Source: Rhizopus sp. PT2906 (Eukaryota > Mucoromycota > Mucoromycetes > Mucorales > Rhizopodaceae). Taken from it: 30,771 bases of DNA. Positions 11,688 to 21,868 of this stretch are shown in pieces. Numbering within the stretch: the first letter of the stretch is position 1; each line of letters starts with the position of its first letter. The stretch is from assembly GCA_025529335.1 (NCBI GenBank), contig JAMYHX010000508.1:1-30771 (forward strand), written 5' to 3'. A program made the position numbers and the translations under genes. The notes beneath the pieces were generated by a model that was not told the DNA's origin, ran no database searches, and worked only from the letters and a program-made list of their open reading frames with translations.

Positions 11688-12039
11688 TTAAGATTTTTCA
11701 TTTTGAATGGTCGAAGCATCAATCGGCTCACCCGGTCGAACCTTACGAGATGGAAAGCATGAGACAGTCATGAGACTCTTTTTGGGATAATAGATCGCAT
11801 CTGGACGTGATAGTGATGAGATCTCTGATGGTTTTGTAGGTGGTTTTCGTTCAATCTTGGTTTCTTTATCAGGATAAGTACGTATGATGTGAGTGCCTTT
11901 TCCTTCTGCTACGCGATGAGCTACGCCATTTTCATCCAAGATGACTTCGATTGTTGACGACTGCGGGTATGTTAATACATGTATAGTCTCTCTTTTTATA
12001 TGTATTTTTTACTTTTTCATAAGATATACAACAACCCAT
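11688..12039 (-). CDS. Small putatively myristoylated/palmitoylated protein (MGCC)
   Basis: Two exons, 12013-12039 (27 nt) and 11688-11960, joined by a 52-nt GT-AG intron; 99 residues. It starts MGCCISYEK, with Gly2 in N-myristoylation context followed by two Cys that would be palmitoylated, as in Ragulator p18 or Src-family N-termini. The body is polar: VILDENGVAHRVAEGKGTHI, then basic/proline segments and SCFPSRKVRPGEPIDAS. There is no transmembrane segment or enzyme motif. It could tether a partner to vacuolar or plasma membrane. The rest does not resemble p18/LAMTOR1, so I do not assign that identity. The gene model depends on the tiny first exon; phase, donor GTAAAA and acceptor CCCGCAG all agree. 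Confidence 0.72.
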
Positions 12040-12398
12040 TTTATGTTTAGAAAAAGAAAGAGATGTGGTGAGAAGAAAGAAGGGAAAGAAAAAGAAAAGG
12101 TGAGTTTTATAAGCACAGCATTTTGACACTTTACAAAAACGGTTACTGTAACAATAATAGCTTATGAACAAATTAAGTAACCAAGAAAAAAAAAAAATAT
12201 TGAATAGATCCTTGTTTAGATCATAAAGACACACACATACACACAGACACACAACGTTTGTGTGATATTCCATTGAAAAAAAAAAATCATGTCATCTGGG
12301 GAGCCTCCTGCAGCTATTTATTACTATTGTTTTCCTTTTTTTAGAGATCAAGTAGAGAGATTTAAAAGTGTGTTTATTGTTGTAGTCGTGGTTAAAAT
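12040..12398. other. Upstream region of the MGCC gene with a CA-type repeat
   Basis: This is the gap between the MGCC start and the 3' end of the kinase-like gene. It contains an A-tract (about 12187-12198), a CA-rich tract (about 12229-12252) and an A9 tract near 12275. An open frame on the minus strand (11932-12273) runs across it, but its upstream part is low-complexity Val-Cys/Phe sequence and is not credible beyond the MGCC start. Confidence 0.5.
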
Positions 12399-13023
12399 TT
12401 AGTTCTCTTCCATCTGTTCCAATATAGGACACTGATCCAGCAGATGGAAAATGGTATCGATGCGTTCAGGAGTACAATAAGGCTCAGGACTTGGGTCAAG
12501 GTAAAGGATTCTTTGGATTCCTTCCAGTTGATCTATTCTCGGTGGTCTATAATTTCTCATAAACCTTTTCAATATCTGTACACCTGAATCACCAATGACA
12601 CCTGTAGGATGATCCACTCGACACTGTATACGTTCATTACATTCCTTCAGAACCGTATTAGTGATGTTTAATGAAAATAAGGTCATACCTGTTCAGTGGC
12701 TGTCAAGACAATGCAATCGACAGGCACATTATACTTTTGACCAAGGTCTATCCAAGTCTTTCTTTGCTTTTCGTCAAAATTACAGCGATCGATAACAATA
12801 CTAAGTTTTTTGTTCAAGAATCTCTTGGCGTGCATTTCACATGCCTTTCTCGAGCCCATGTCGTCTTGGTTGATTCTTTCCCAACCCTAATTGAATTTGT
12901 TATTCATTGAAAATAACCTTACTGTTGTCTTCTTTTTACCGATTTACATTTCACAAGTTCCTTTGATAGTGTACTTTTTCCTGAACCAGGTAATCCAACC
13001 AATAATAATATACGATTTGACAT
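12399..13023 (-). CDS. Small P-loop polynucleotide-kinase-like protein (PNK/aprataxin-associated type)
   Basis: Three exons: 12940-13023, 12689-12886, 12399-12644; 175 residues. Walker A is GLPGSGKST at residues 10-18, followed by WERINQDDMGSRKACE and then the Walker-B-like VIDRCNFDEKQR at 59-70. A lid-like region CNERIQCRVDHPTGV with Arg residues precedes the C-terminus. The order of NQDD-G, DRCN and HPTG motifs matches the kinase modules of the polynucleotide kinase family and the kinase half of aprataxin-type plant and fungal proteins, which phosphorylate nucleic-acid 5' ends. No phosphatase, HIT or FHA domain is attached, so it is a standalone kinase. DNA or RNA repair is inference. Introns are 53 and 44 nt. 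Confidence 0.85.
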
Positions 13024-13931
13024 TATAAAGATCAACCCTTTCTGCGGCTTCATATGCAGCCATTTCTCTTTTTTTCTGTCGGTCTATAAAAAATGTCACG
13101 TCGTTCGGAAAACAATTAAATGACCCAAGCTGCGATAAGTGCCTCTCCTTTATATTATATAAATGATTCATAAAGACTTATTTGATAAGATCACTATTGT
13201 ATATAGATATATTGATTAATTGGTGATAAATTGAATCAAGATGGATCAACTAGGAAAGATAAAGAATGAGAGAGAGAGAAAAGGATAAATAGCTTAATGT
13301 ACGATTGATTATGTTAAGATTCTTTATATGAAACAGATGGGATTATCTAATTTAGAGTGTTCTCCCTGTATGTGTCATACAATGCGCACTAAAGAAGTAT
13401 ACAATTTTACCCAAAAGAGTAATTTCTTTATTTATTTGATTATTGTTGATTGTTGTTATTTTGTTTATTACAAAAAGTCGGAATGTTTAATAGGCCCTCG
13501 AATAACATAATAATCATAGTCTATTTGACTTCAATATGATGTAAAATTATTATTCTTCATTTTGTTTTGATGCCCAACAAGAGTCCTTTGTGTAGCCTGA
13601 TTAAAACGCAGCGTGTGTTTAAACAGATTCCATGCATGAACGACATGACTCGAACTATTCCTTTTATATAAACTCAATGTAGAAAAAAAAAAGACAGAGA
13701 GCAAAAAAAAAAAAAAGAGAGAGAGAAAGAGAGATCATAATAGAAAGAGGACAAATAGAAAAAGGAAAATAAGGGATAAGACTTTTGAAGGATTGTTGTT
13801 GTTGTTGTTGTTTAATAAAGAGGGGGGTTATGTTTATAAACTTTGTTTTGAAACTCCTCTTTTCATTAAAACTTTTTGAGTCATTTCCCTTTCATCTTTC
13901 TTCTCTTTCTTTCTTTCTCTGTACTATCAAA
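13024..13931. promoter_or_regulatory. Divergent intergenic region and long bZIP leader
   Basis: About 900 bp between two divergent starts. A TATATAA-type box sits at about 13664-13672. It is followed by poly(A)/GA-rich purine tracts (13681-13770), a GTT microsatellite (about 13793-13811) and a TTTC-rich leader just before the ATG at 13932. The open frame running from 13785 into the bZIP gene translates this repeat and is unlikely to be used. No gene is seen in 13024-13640. Confidence 0.5.
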
Positions 13932-14793
13932 ATGCAGTTTGAAGATATCGTTGACATGGATTGGCTTAGCTCTGATGCTATTGACCCTACTTTAACTTCT
14001 CCTGAAACAGACATCTTTATCAAGCAAGAAGATACTCTAGACACTGGTCTCCTCTCTCCTCCTTCTACTGCTGCAAGTACCTTTGATTGTCTCTATCCTT
14101 CTACTACGCAACTTATCATGCCCTCAGTTGAACAAATCAAGCAGTTGATCGAACTAGCTAAAAGACAGTTGGCCCTTCGAGAACAACTAACTCCTGAACC
14201 CGACGGTATGCCTAATACCATCCTATCCACACATGATTCAACGGATACTGTTGCCATTCCTGATACAGTATCACCTCAATCACTTATCAAACATGGTAAA
14301 TCAAGCACAAAAAGGCGTGCATCAAGTACAAGTCACGCAAGTATGGAGTGTAAAATAGAAGAGAATGAGAAACTGTTGTCTTTGGAAACAATGGCTGAGG
14401 CAGATGGAATTGATATCAAGAATATGTCATCAAAGGAAAGAAGACAGTTGAGAAATAAAATATCTGCACGTAACTTTCGAGTTAGAAGAAAAGGTAAATA
14501 TTTTTAGCGTGTACGTTCTTTTTTTTTTTTTTTTGTTGACTGTATTTATAGAATATATCAATACACTTGAATCTCAAGTTACTGACCACAAACGAGCAAA
14601 TGAAAAATTGTTGCATAGATTAAATATCATAGAAGAAGAGAACAAACAGTTGAAGATGCAAGTTGATTCATTAAAACGACAAAATCAATTACTTCAACAA
14701 CAAGCAAATAATATCATCAATAAGGATATCAGCATACTCGGATCAAAACCAACAGAGACATATAGACAAGATAACTCAATACTTGTCTCTTAA
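13932..14793 (+). CDS. bZIP transcription factor
   Basis: Two exons, 13932-14493 and 14552-14793 (58-nt intron that splits the basic region from the zipper); 267 residues. The N-terminal half is acidic and Ser/Thr/Pro-rich (EDIVDMDWLSS, TGLLSPPSTAAST), typical of activation regions. The basic region is residues 167-187, KERRQLRNKISARNFRVRRK, with the N-x7-R signature at Asn175 and Arg183. The zipper carries heptad positions L193, H200, L207, I214, L221, L228 and L235. It should bind DNA as a dimer in the nucleus. The ATG at 13932 begins the recognisable protein after a pyrimidine leader. The first-exon donor GGTAAATA would otherwise lead to an immediate stop. Confidence 0.93.
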
Positions 14794-14866
14794 ATACCCT
14801 TTCTTTCTTTTTTTCATCGTTTTGTAACTTGCATTCAAGGGCACTTTTTTAATTTGTTGTAAATAT

Positions 14867-14872
14867 AATAAA
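14867..14872 (+). terminator. Poly(A) signal AATAAA of the bZIP gene
   Basis: AATAAA lies 74 nt past the bZIP stop and 42 bp before the stop of the convergent WG/GW gene, so the two 3' untranslated regions almost certainly overlap. Confidence 0.55.
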
Positions 14873-14913
14873 TTCCCCCCTTTTTTTATTAAGTATTATA
14901 AAAATATACACAA

Positions 14914-17900
14914 TTAGTTCATTGGACATGCTTCAGATAAATGCTCTAAGCTTCCACAATATCTACAATAACCCTTTATAAAGAAATATTAATATCTTAT
15001 ATTGACTTTTTATATGGGCTATATTTACCTTGCATTCAGCACTACTATGGCCTGTCTCGCCACAATTACCACAACGAATGACAGTTGCCTTTGACCACAT
15101 CTTTCTATGACCTCGAGTTTGATGGAAACCATGATTGTTACTACTATTATTACTACCACCACTATTCATCTCATCTCTGTAGCCAGCAAATAAATCTTGG
15201 TTTTCGAATCCAGCAGTAGTGCGATCATGATAACCACCTCTTACCTTCTCTTCCAACTCTTTAATACGCGATTCCAATGAGAAGCAGTATCGTTTGGCCT
15301 TTTCTAATTCAGTTTGTTTGCGTGTTTCTAATAATTGCACGGTTTGAGCCTCGCGTTCACGAGCAAGTGCCAAAATCTCTGCATATCTTTGGTTCATCAT
15401 GGCCATATCCTGCTGTAATGAGTAGACTGTACTGATCAGTGTACTATTCTCACGGTGAAGGTTCTTGACCATGAGCAGCAACATGTCTTTTCCAAAGTCG
15501 TCAATGTTGGCCGGAAGAGGTTCTTGCAACTGAACAGCAGCTGTGCTCAAAGGTGACATAAACATCGTTTGGCCAGGTGGTGTGAAAGGCAAGATAGGCT
15601 TGTTCATCTCCTTCATGTCGGGTAGACCAGAGGAAGGGGGAGCGATCGATTGTGGCGTGTTTCCAGCTGACGTCAGGTTAGAAGCTTCATTTGTTGTCGT
15701 TGTTACGCTCAGTCCAGGAGGCTTAGACATACTGGCTTGAGAAGCAGAGGGAGTTGGAGTCACAGAGAAACCAGTGTCATTGTTGGAGAACGTAGGTCGC
15801 TCCACTGAATCAAGAGGTGCTGAACTATTAACCTCCCAAGGCACTTGCGCATTGTCCCAGTTAGGTTTGGGAGTTGACTTGCTGTCCTGGAATGTAGCTT
15901 CGCGTGAAGAAGATTTCTGGCCCCAGTTGTCAGTAAAACCACCTGAAGGTTTACCCCAACCGCCCAAGGATTCTATAAAAACATGGTTAGACTCATCTTT
16001 TCTCAGAGAAAATAGACACATACCACTAGCACCCTTCAGCGACGACCATCCGTCTTTGACTTCCTTGTCGCTACTCGTAGAAGAAGATCTCCATCCTTCC
16101 TTTGTATCTCTTTGACTGTTTCCAGTAGGCTCCCAGTCTTTCTTTCGTCCCCAACCGCCCATATTGTCCTCGTTCTTCTTGGTCTTTGTTTCCGTATTGT
16201 TATTCAATTCTCTCCAAGACTGGTTGGATGGCCTGTCTTTACGACGCCACTCATGGTCAGATTTCTTAACGTCCTGCTTCATGCTATCCCACGTGTTATT
16301 GTGTGTGTTATCCCATCCATTTGTTCCCTTCGTCTGGGTTTCGTTCTTATCATTCCATCCGCCCGTTCGATCCTTTGTGGCTCTCCAGTTGTCTTTAGCA
16401 GGCGCTTGAGTCTCATCCCATGTCTCTGCAGTTTTCGCAATGGTGTTCCAATCATTCGTGTTGGCCGCCACAGTGTCGGCCGATCCCCAACCATCGTTAT
16501 CGTTTATCTCTGCAGGCTTTGTCTCTACCTTTGGCTCATCCCCCCAACCACTGGATATCTCTGTAACAACTGCGCTCCAACCACCGGTTGCTGTGGTGGC
16601 TTCTTGCTTGATCTCTGATGCAGTAACTGGCTCAACAACTGACTCGACAACAGGCTCAGCGGCAGATTCGACAGTAGATTCAGCAGACGTATTGCCCCAG
16701 CCTCCATCTTTGATTTCATCTGCGTTGTTCCAGGTTTCTTTCTTTACATCACTTGTAACAGAAGCAACGATGTCAGCCCATCCTTGCACATCATTTTCTT
16801 TTTTTGGCACTTCTTCTTTTTTCTCCTTTGCTGGTTGACAAATAGTATCTTGCCCCTTGGATTCTGTTTCAAGTGTTGGCCATTCATTACCAACAGAGGG
16901 CTCCACGGACTTCTTGTCTGAGCGAAGTGGATTAGCTGATGCCTTGTCATCAATAACCCTGGCTTGAACAACATCCTTACTAGGATCAAAGGAGATTTGG
17001 ACCTTCTTTGGAGCGCCAGTGGTTGGATTAACTGGGTCAGCAGGCTTAGTAGGCTTAATGGAAGCAGCCCTCTTGATACTTTCAGGAACAGTGGGTATTT
17101 TATGTGCAGCTTGCTGAGAGGCTGGTGGCTGTTGCGCTGTCGTGTTGGCAACTTTAGGAGCTACCTGTTTCTTGGCTTCCTCCTTTACAGGCTCTTTCTT
17201 CTTGGGCTCAGAAGCGGCCACAGCTGCTGCAGTCTTCACCATTCCTTCAGCTGACGAAGCTTGCTTCTTGGGCTCCATTTTCTTTTTGGGTTCTTCAACT
17301 GGTTCCTTCTTCTTGGGCTCTTCTGTGGCAGTAGTAGAACCAGCCTTCTTTTTAGGCTCTACTGCTTTCTTGGCTGCTGTTGCTGCTGCATTGACACTGA
17401 TGGGAGACTTCTTGACGTCAGCAGGAGATGGCTCTTCCTGTAAGGATGGGGTCGACGCACCGCTAGAGGCACCCTTTTTCTTTTTATTTTTCTTCTTTTT
17501 ACTGGTAGGTTCTACGGGATCCACACCAAAGACCTTGAGCAGGTTGTTCTGGCGCTGAAGAGCAACAGTTTCACCTTGGATACGCATACCTTCCTTCAAT
17601 AGCAATTTACCAACCACACCAGCTAATTCTCGTCTACCTGTCTGTACACCTTCCTCAAAACGAGAAAGCAAGATACAGCGTTCCTGCAGGAGATCTTTGT
17701 GGGATTCGATAAATCGCTGCACCTCCTTTTCAATCGTCATTGCCTCCATGACTTCACCTTCCTGCATCAACGGTTTCAAACAGATCAACATAAATCGGCC
17801 AAAGAGTGATTCGGGAAAGACATTTTCAGTGATTTCATAACGGAAGAACTGACGAATGACATAGTATCCACTCTCGACTTTCTTGATCTTCTTTTTAAAG

Positions 17901-19246
17901 TCCTTATTGTTCAATCTGTCCATTCGGCTAGCCAGAGTAGGACGCGAGGATTCACAATAAGACTTGATCAGTTCCTCAATGTCTTTCTTATACTCACTTA
18001 CACGCTTTTCCAGTTCTGCCATAATTCTCTTTTCAGACGAATCAACCTCCTTGGTACTTTCCATCTTTTTGAGAGAGTCTACATTCAGTGCACGTAAACT
18101 CTTGTCTGTCGAAGATTGTTTCCCTCTAAGAAGTTCAAGGGAGGAAATACGTTCGTCCATGGCCTTGATGGTGGGATGAATCATCTTCCAGAGATTGATA
18201 TTCCACTCGCGAATATCACGGAACCGAGTTGTGACGAATTCAGACAAGAATTGGTCGACGAGTGATCCCAAGTGACGGAAATGATCTTGAACAAAATTAT
18301 CCAGTCTCTTGACATCTTCTTCCGATGGTTTCTTGATCTTCTTCCAATTCGGCAACTGGTTGTTCGTCCACTCATCCACAAAGGGCACGTACTTTTGGCT
18401 TGCAAAAAACGCATCAATCGTCTCTTGACAGTCTGCACCCAGCAACTTGGATCGAACCTTGTCTTGTGCCTCAAGCTGTTCTAAAAACGTGTTCAGTGGT
18501 TTCCAGACGTTGTCTAGAGCAATAGCCAGTTCTTCCAGCGCCTTCTTGACAGCAGCTTGCTCATGTTCTGTTAGGATGGTTCGATCGACTTCAAGGTCCG
18601 CGGGTGTCTTTGACGTGGGTTTCTTGTGGTTGCAAGTAGGCGTTGTGTGAGAGATGATGATATCGCCTGTCATGCTCTTGAGCAAGTGGAAGCAGTCGGA
18701 GGGTAAACACAAAGCCTGTCGTTCAATGATGAGCGGGTCCAAGAGTTGAGAAGGATCCTGGTCATCATCGACCAGTGGAATGTTGTCTGGATATGAGTTG
18801 AATTCGACAGGTTCAAATAAATCAGGCAGTCCAGAACGACCTGTGGGTAATGTCATCCACTGTCGACATGCTTGCGAAATCAATTGAACAAGGCTTTTTT
18901 CCTTTTGTGTCTTGAGGTCACTGATCGTATTCAAAAGTTCTTCGAATTGCTTGATCAAAACTGTCGAGTGTTCCTTTTCGTACAGATCTTTCTCTTCTTC
19001 TGATGGATCAGACTCGTCTAGTATAACTTTGATTTGGTATTTTCCCGCATTCATATACGTAGCATGGTCTCTGTCAACGTCTTCTTGTGTTTTTGCATTC
19101 CAAACAAAGTGTTTCTTATAGACGTATTGTGCCCACTCACGACAATACATACTACGTGTTTCATTGTCACATGGCCTGAACTTGGCTAATTCTTTTGACA
19201 CAACATTCTGTTCTACCCTCAAGACCTCAATATGCTTTTCTGTCAT
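14914..19246 (-). CDS. Large WG/GW-repeat protein with tandem CCHC zinc knuckles
   Basis: Three exons: 16024-19246, 15029-15972, 14914-14973; 1408 residues. Residues 1 to about 575 are mostly helical and of no family I recognise. A Lys tract (KKKKNKKKKG, about 580-590) and a Lys/Pro/Ala-rich linker follow. Residues about 820-1120 form a disordered region with over ten Gly-Trp/Trp-Gly motifs (DGGWGNTS, SSGWGDEP, NDGWGSAD, MGGWGRKKDW, LGGWGKPSGG). A coiled coil follows at about 1230-1310. Two zinc knuckles end the protein: Cys1375, Cys1378, His1383, Cys1388, and Cys1392, Cys1395, His1400, Cys1405. The second knuckle exists only if the last 55-nt intron is removed. Known WG/GW proteins bind Argonautes and CCHC knuckles bind single-stranded RNA, so a role in RNA silencing or mRNP assembly is an inference. 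Unspliced reading gives 1427 residues and loses the second knuckle. Confidence 0.85.
15973..16023 (-). other. Stop-free, in-frame 51-nt intron in the WG/GW gene
   Basis: Donor GTATGT, branch-like TCTAAC about 14 nt from the end and acceptor TTTATAG define an intron of exactly 51 nt with no stop in the reading frame. Removing it joins GAS to ESLGGWG; retaining it adds 17 residues. Confidence 0.75.
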
Positions 19247-19337
19247 TTTTTTTTCTTTTTTTTTAAAAAAAAAAGTAAGAAATATTTATCCCCCCTTTTT
19301 TTCTATTCCCGTTATTTTTCTTTTTTTTAATTTTCAA
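19247..19337. promoter_or_regulatory. Compact 91-bp divergent promoter
   Basis: The starts of the WG/GW gene (19246, minus) and the coiled-coil gene (19338, plus) are separated by only 91 bp, made mostly of A and T tracts. Both promoters and both leaders must fit here or lie inside the neighbouring coding regions. Confidence 0.6.
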
Positions 19338-20497
19338 ATGGATTTATTATTAAAGAGAAAATTTGATCAAGTTGAAGACGAAGACGAATGGGAAAGAGAA
19401 GTAGAACGCTTTCCAAAGTAAGAAAGAAAGAAAGAAAGAAAAGAAAAGAAAAAAGAAAAAGACGCGTAAGGTTACTAATGATATCAATAGACGACAACGT
19501 AATCCATACGCCACCCAAATCAACATTTTAGATAAGCAATATACTGACTTGACGTAAAGTATAAAATAATACAAATAAAAAAAAAAAAAAAAAAAAAACT
19601 TAACAACTAGTTCATAGGGAAATATACAACGACCTTCAAAAGCAACTTCATGGCTTAGAAAATGAATTAGCAGAACTTCAGCAAGAAGAAGAAACAACAG
19701 ACGAAAACATTGATAAACTAAAGCAACAGGTAAGTACTACAATCAATAGCCTACATGCTTTTTTTAATCATACTCAATAGCATGACGACATATTAAATAC
19801 TATCATGGAGTCAATAGGTGAAGAGACTGATAGTCAAGAAGAGGAAGACTACTTTAAAAACGATGAGGAACTATCTCTGACGATAAATCACGTGCTAAAG
19901 GACTGGCAAACCGTGCTAGAAAAGGAGGCAACGATAGATGACATAGACTTGGAGCTGGATAATTTAGGCCATTCATTTCAAGCAAATGAATTTGATATCA
20001 TTGATTTAAATGCTCAAATCGAAGGATACAAATCGCGTATACAGTGTCTATACGATGACAGAGAGATAATGACTGGTTTACCTCAAGGGCTTTCAATGTT
20101 AGAGTAAGTTGTCATATAGAAACATGTATAACGAAATACTGACATATATGCCGTCTACAATAGATCAGACATAAAAGAATATCAAGATGAAATAGATTCT
20201 GCTAACAAGATGCTTGAAAAATTTGAAAAAGATACCATCCGTCCTTGTTTAATACGCTTAAATGAGTTGAACATAAATATACCCTTGGAACAATTACAAC
20301 AAAGAAAAGATATCGCAACTATGAAGGACCTATTACATGACTTGGATATGGTACATATATATAACTTGTGTATTCTTTCTTTTTCTTATATATATATATA
20401 TATATTGTTGTAGATCTATAGCTTATCACTTAAACAAAGAGCATACCAACAACTAACATCTTATTTATATGATGACGAATTAGAAGATGACGCGTAA
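19338..20497 (+). CDS. Coiled-coil protein of unknown family
   Basis: Six exons: 19338-19417, 19491-19553, 19618-19729, 19781-20103, 20164-20350, 20414-20497; 282 residues, all phases joined. The N-terminus is charged (KRKFDQVEDEDEWEREVERF). Long heptad-rich segments follow at about 40-90 (ILDKQYTDLTEIYNDL) and 125-245, with an acidic insert (EETDSQEEEDYF) between. The C-terminus is acidic (YLYDDELEDDA). There is no catalytic motif, membrane segment or signal peptide. Size and architecture recall small structural coiled-coil proteins of spindle or nuclear-pore complexes, but I found no motif that decides between them and assign no name. Intron 1 carries a GAAA microsatellite, intron 2 an A20 tract and intron 5 a TA tract, so the introns, not the exons, hold the repeats. 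Confidence 0.8.
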
Positions 20498-20559
20498 ACA
20501 AATAATACTTTTGGCCAAAACACTGTAAAAAAGAAAGAAAAAAAAAAGAAAATGAAAGG

Positions 20560-20574
20560 AATAAAAGGAATAAA
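20560..20574 (+). terminator. Double AATAAA poly(A) signal
   Basis: Two AATAAA motifs, at 20560-20565 and 20569-20574, lie about 65 nt beyond the coiled-coil gene's stop in a purine-rich tract. They fit a cleavage signal for that gene. Confidence 0.45.
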
Positions 20575-20652
20575 AGAGGACAAGAAATACTGCAAGAAAC
20601 AAAGAAGCTTTTTTTCTAAATCGAAAGGACCATCATCAAAAGGGCGACGTCT

Positions 20653-21299
20653 ATGTTTATGTTACCTGATCATATGATCAAGCTATCGGAGACTGTAGAT
20701 CATGAATTAGGTCAAGTATACTACTATCTAAAGGCAGCTGCCGAGCGACTTAATTTCTCTATAAACTATACGAATCGAAAATCAATACGCGTCTCTCGTA
20801 TGCTCCTCTCTTCTTCCCTCGAATTGACACAGCCTATGGTGATATCTAATACCTGGATGGATAAATTGAGCTATGATATCAGCGTGCCAAGCAAAACATT
20901 CACCATGAGAAACATTATACCAATTACATTTGCTTTATTGCCTATTGCGCCTGATTTGCAAGTTCGATCTGTCTCTTGCGTATTAAAGAAATATATCACA
21001 CTAACATGTGCTGATCATTCAAAGATGGAAGAAAAACAGCTAAACATTGGAGAGACGAGAGCTTTTCATCAGGGAAAGATACACAGACAAAGGCAGAGCT
21101 ATTACCAGTGCCCAACATTCAATCACATCAAATACGGACGGATTCAATTTGTGATCTTTTAAAGATTAAGCACAAGTTGAAATATACAGTATCACTAGAA
21201 AATACAGCAATAAACCTCTATACTCATGCCTTTATTGGTCCTACAAACTTTTCAAAACCATCTACCCAAGACATACTTGTCGTATTTGACCATGTCTAA
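20653..21299 (+). pseudogene. Arrestin-related fragment, 5'-truncated and frameshifted
   Basis: The frame from 20653 reads like the end of an arrestin N-domain and the start of the C-domain of fungal alpha-arrestins: FMLPDHMIKLSETVDHELGQ, then YYLKAAAERLNFSINYTNRK, SSLELTQPMVISNTW, and DKLSYDISVPSKTF with PITFALLPIAPDLQVRS. That frame ends at 21162, while the matching continuation (KAELLPVPNIQSH, then KIKHKLKYTVSLENT) lies in the next frame up to 21299, so the frame breaks near 21080-21110. I see no splice pair that repairs it. The first half of the N-domain is missing, because the coiled-coil gene ends only 155 bp upstream. Intact relatives recruit ubiquitin ligases to membrane proteins. This copy looks dead, although a short expressed product cannot be excluded. 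Confidence 0.72.
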
Positions 21300-21868
21300 T
21301 ACTAATCTTTACGCGTAAGATTACATTTGACTTAATTGCATGTACCTTAATTAGTACTCCGACCTCTTTTAAAATAACTTAATTCTTTTTGCTATAGGTT
21401 CTTTCTTTCACTTCTAATAAAAAAGGATAAAACAGAGTCTCATCACTTCTTTGCTTTTATTCTACATATTTACACGAGTACTAACAACAACCACAACTAC
21501 AACCAATATCTCAATACTGTTGCCCTTGTGGTGTAAAATGTGACTCTTACTCTTGGACAATACGACTTTTGACACTCGTTATATATTCTTACTTTCTTAT
21601 CCAGTCATTCAACCCTTTCCACCATGAGTGTTTATAGATGGACACTTTTGGCTGTTCTCGCCACACATTTATACAACAGATAGCTACTCGCTCAAGATAC
21701 AGCGAAACGTTATCGTAAAACAAATTAGAATACATCATCAAAACCACACACAACTCGTTACTGACTCTAGAAATAACAACAGTTGTATATGTATGATTTT
21801 GAACATGAATCGATTTATTTTTTAAAACTATTAAAAAGTTATACTAGTTGGTGATACTCAAAAAAGGG
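21300..21868. other. Intergenic region
   Basis: About 570 bp with no gene recognised. On the minus strand AATAAA occurs at 21814-21819, 50 nt past the fumarate reductase stop, and is a plausible poly(A) signal. The open frame at 21628-21825 has no recognisable features. Confidence 0.45.

Noticed and set aside
12944..13171. Alternative start of the kinase-like gene in another frame
   Set aside because: That frame destroys the Walker A motif; the frame starting at 13023 gives GLPGSGKST and joins in phase to the next exon.
13785..13931. N-terminal extension of the bZIP protein beginning MKDCCCC
   Set aside because: The Cys run is a translated GTT microsatellite in the leader; the ATG at 13932 starts the coherent protein.
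15543..19121. Many open frames on both strands within the WG/GW gene
   Set aside because: All overlap the long coding frame on the minus strand, whose composition, introns and zinc knuckles are coherent.
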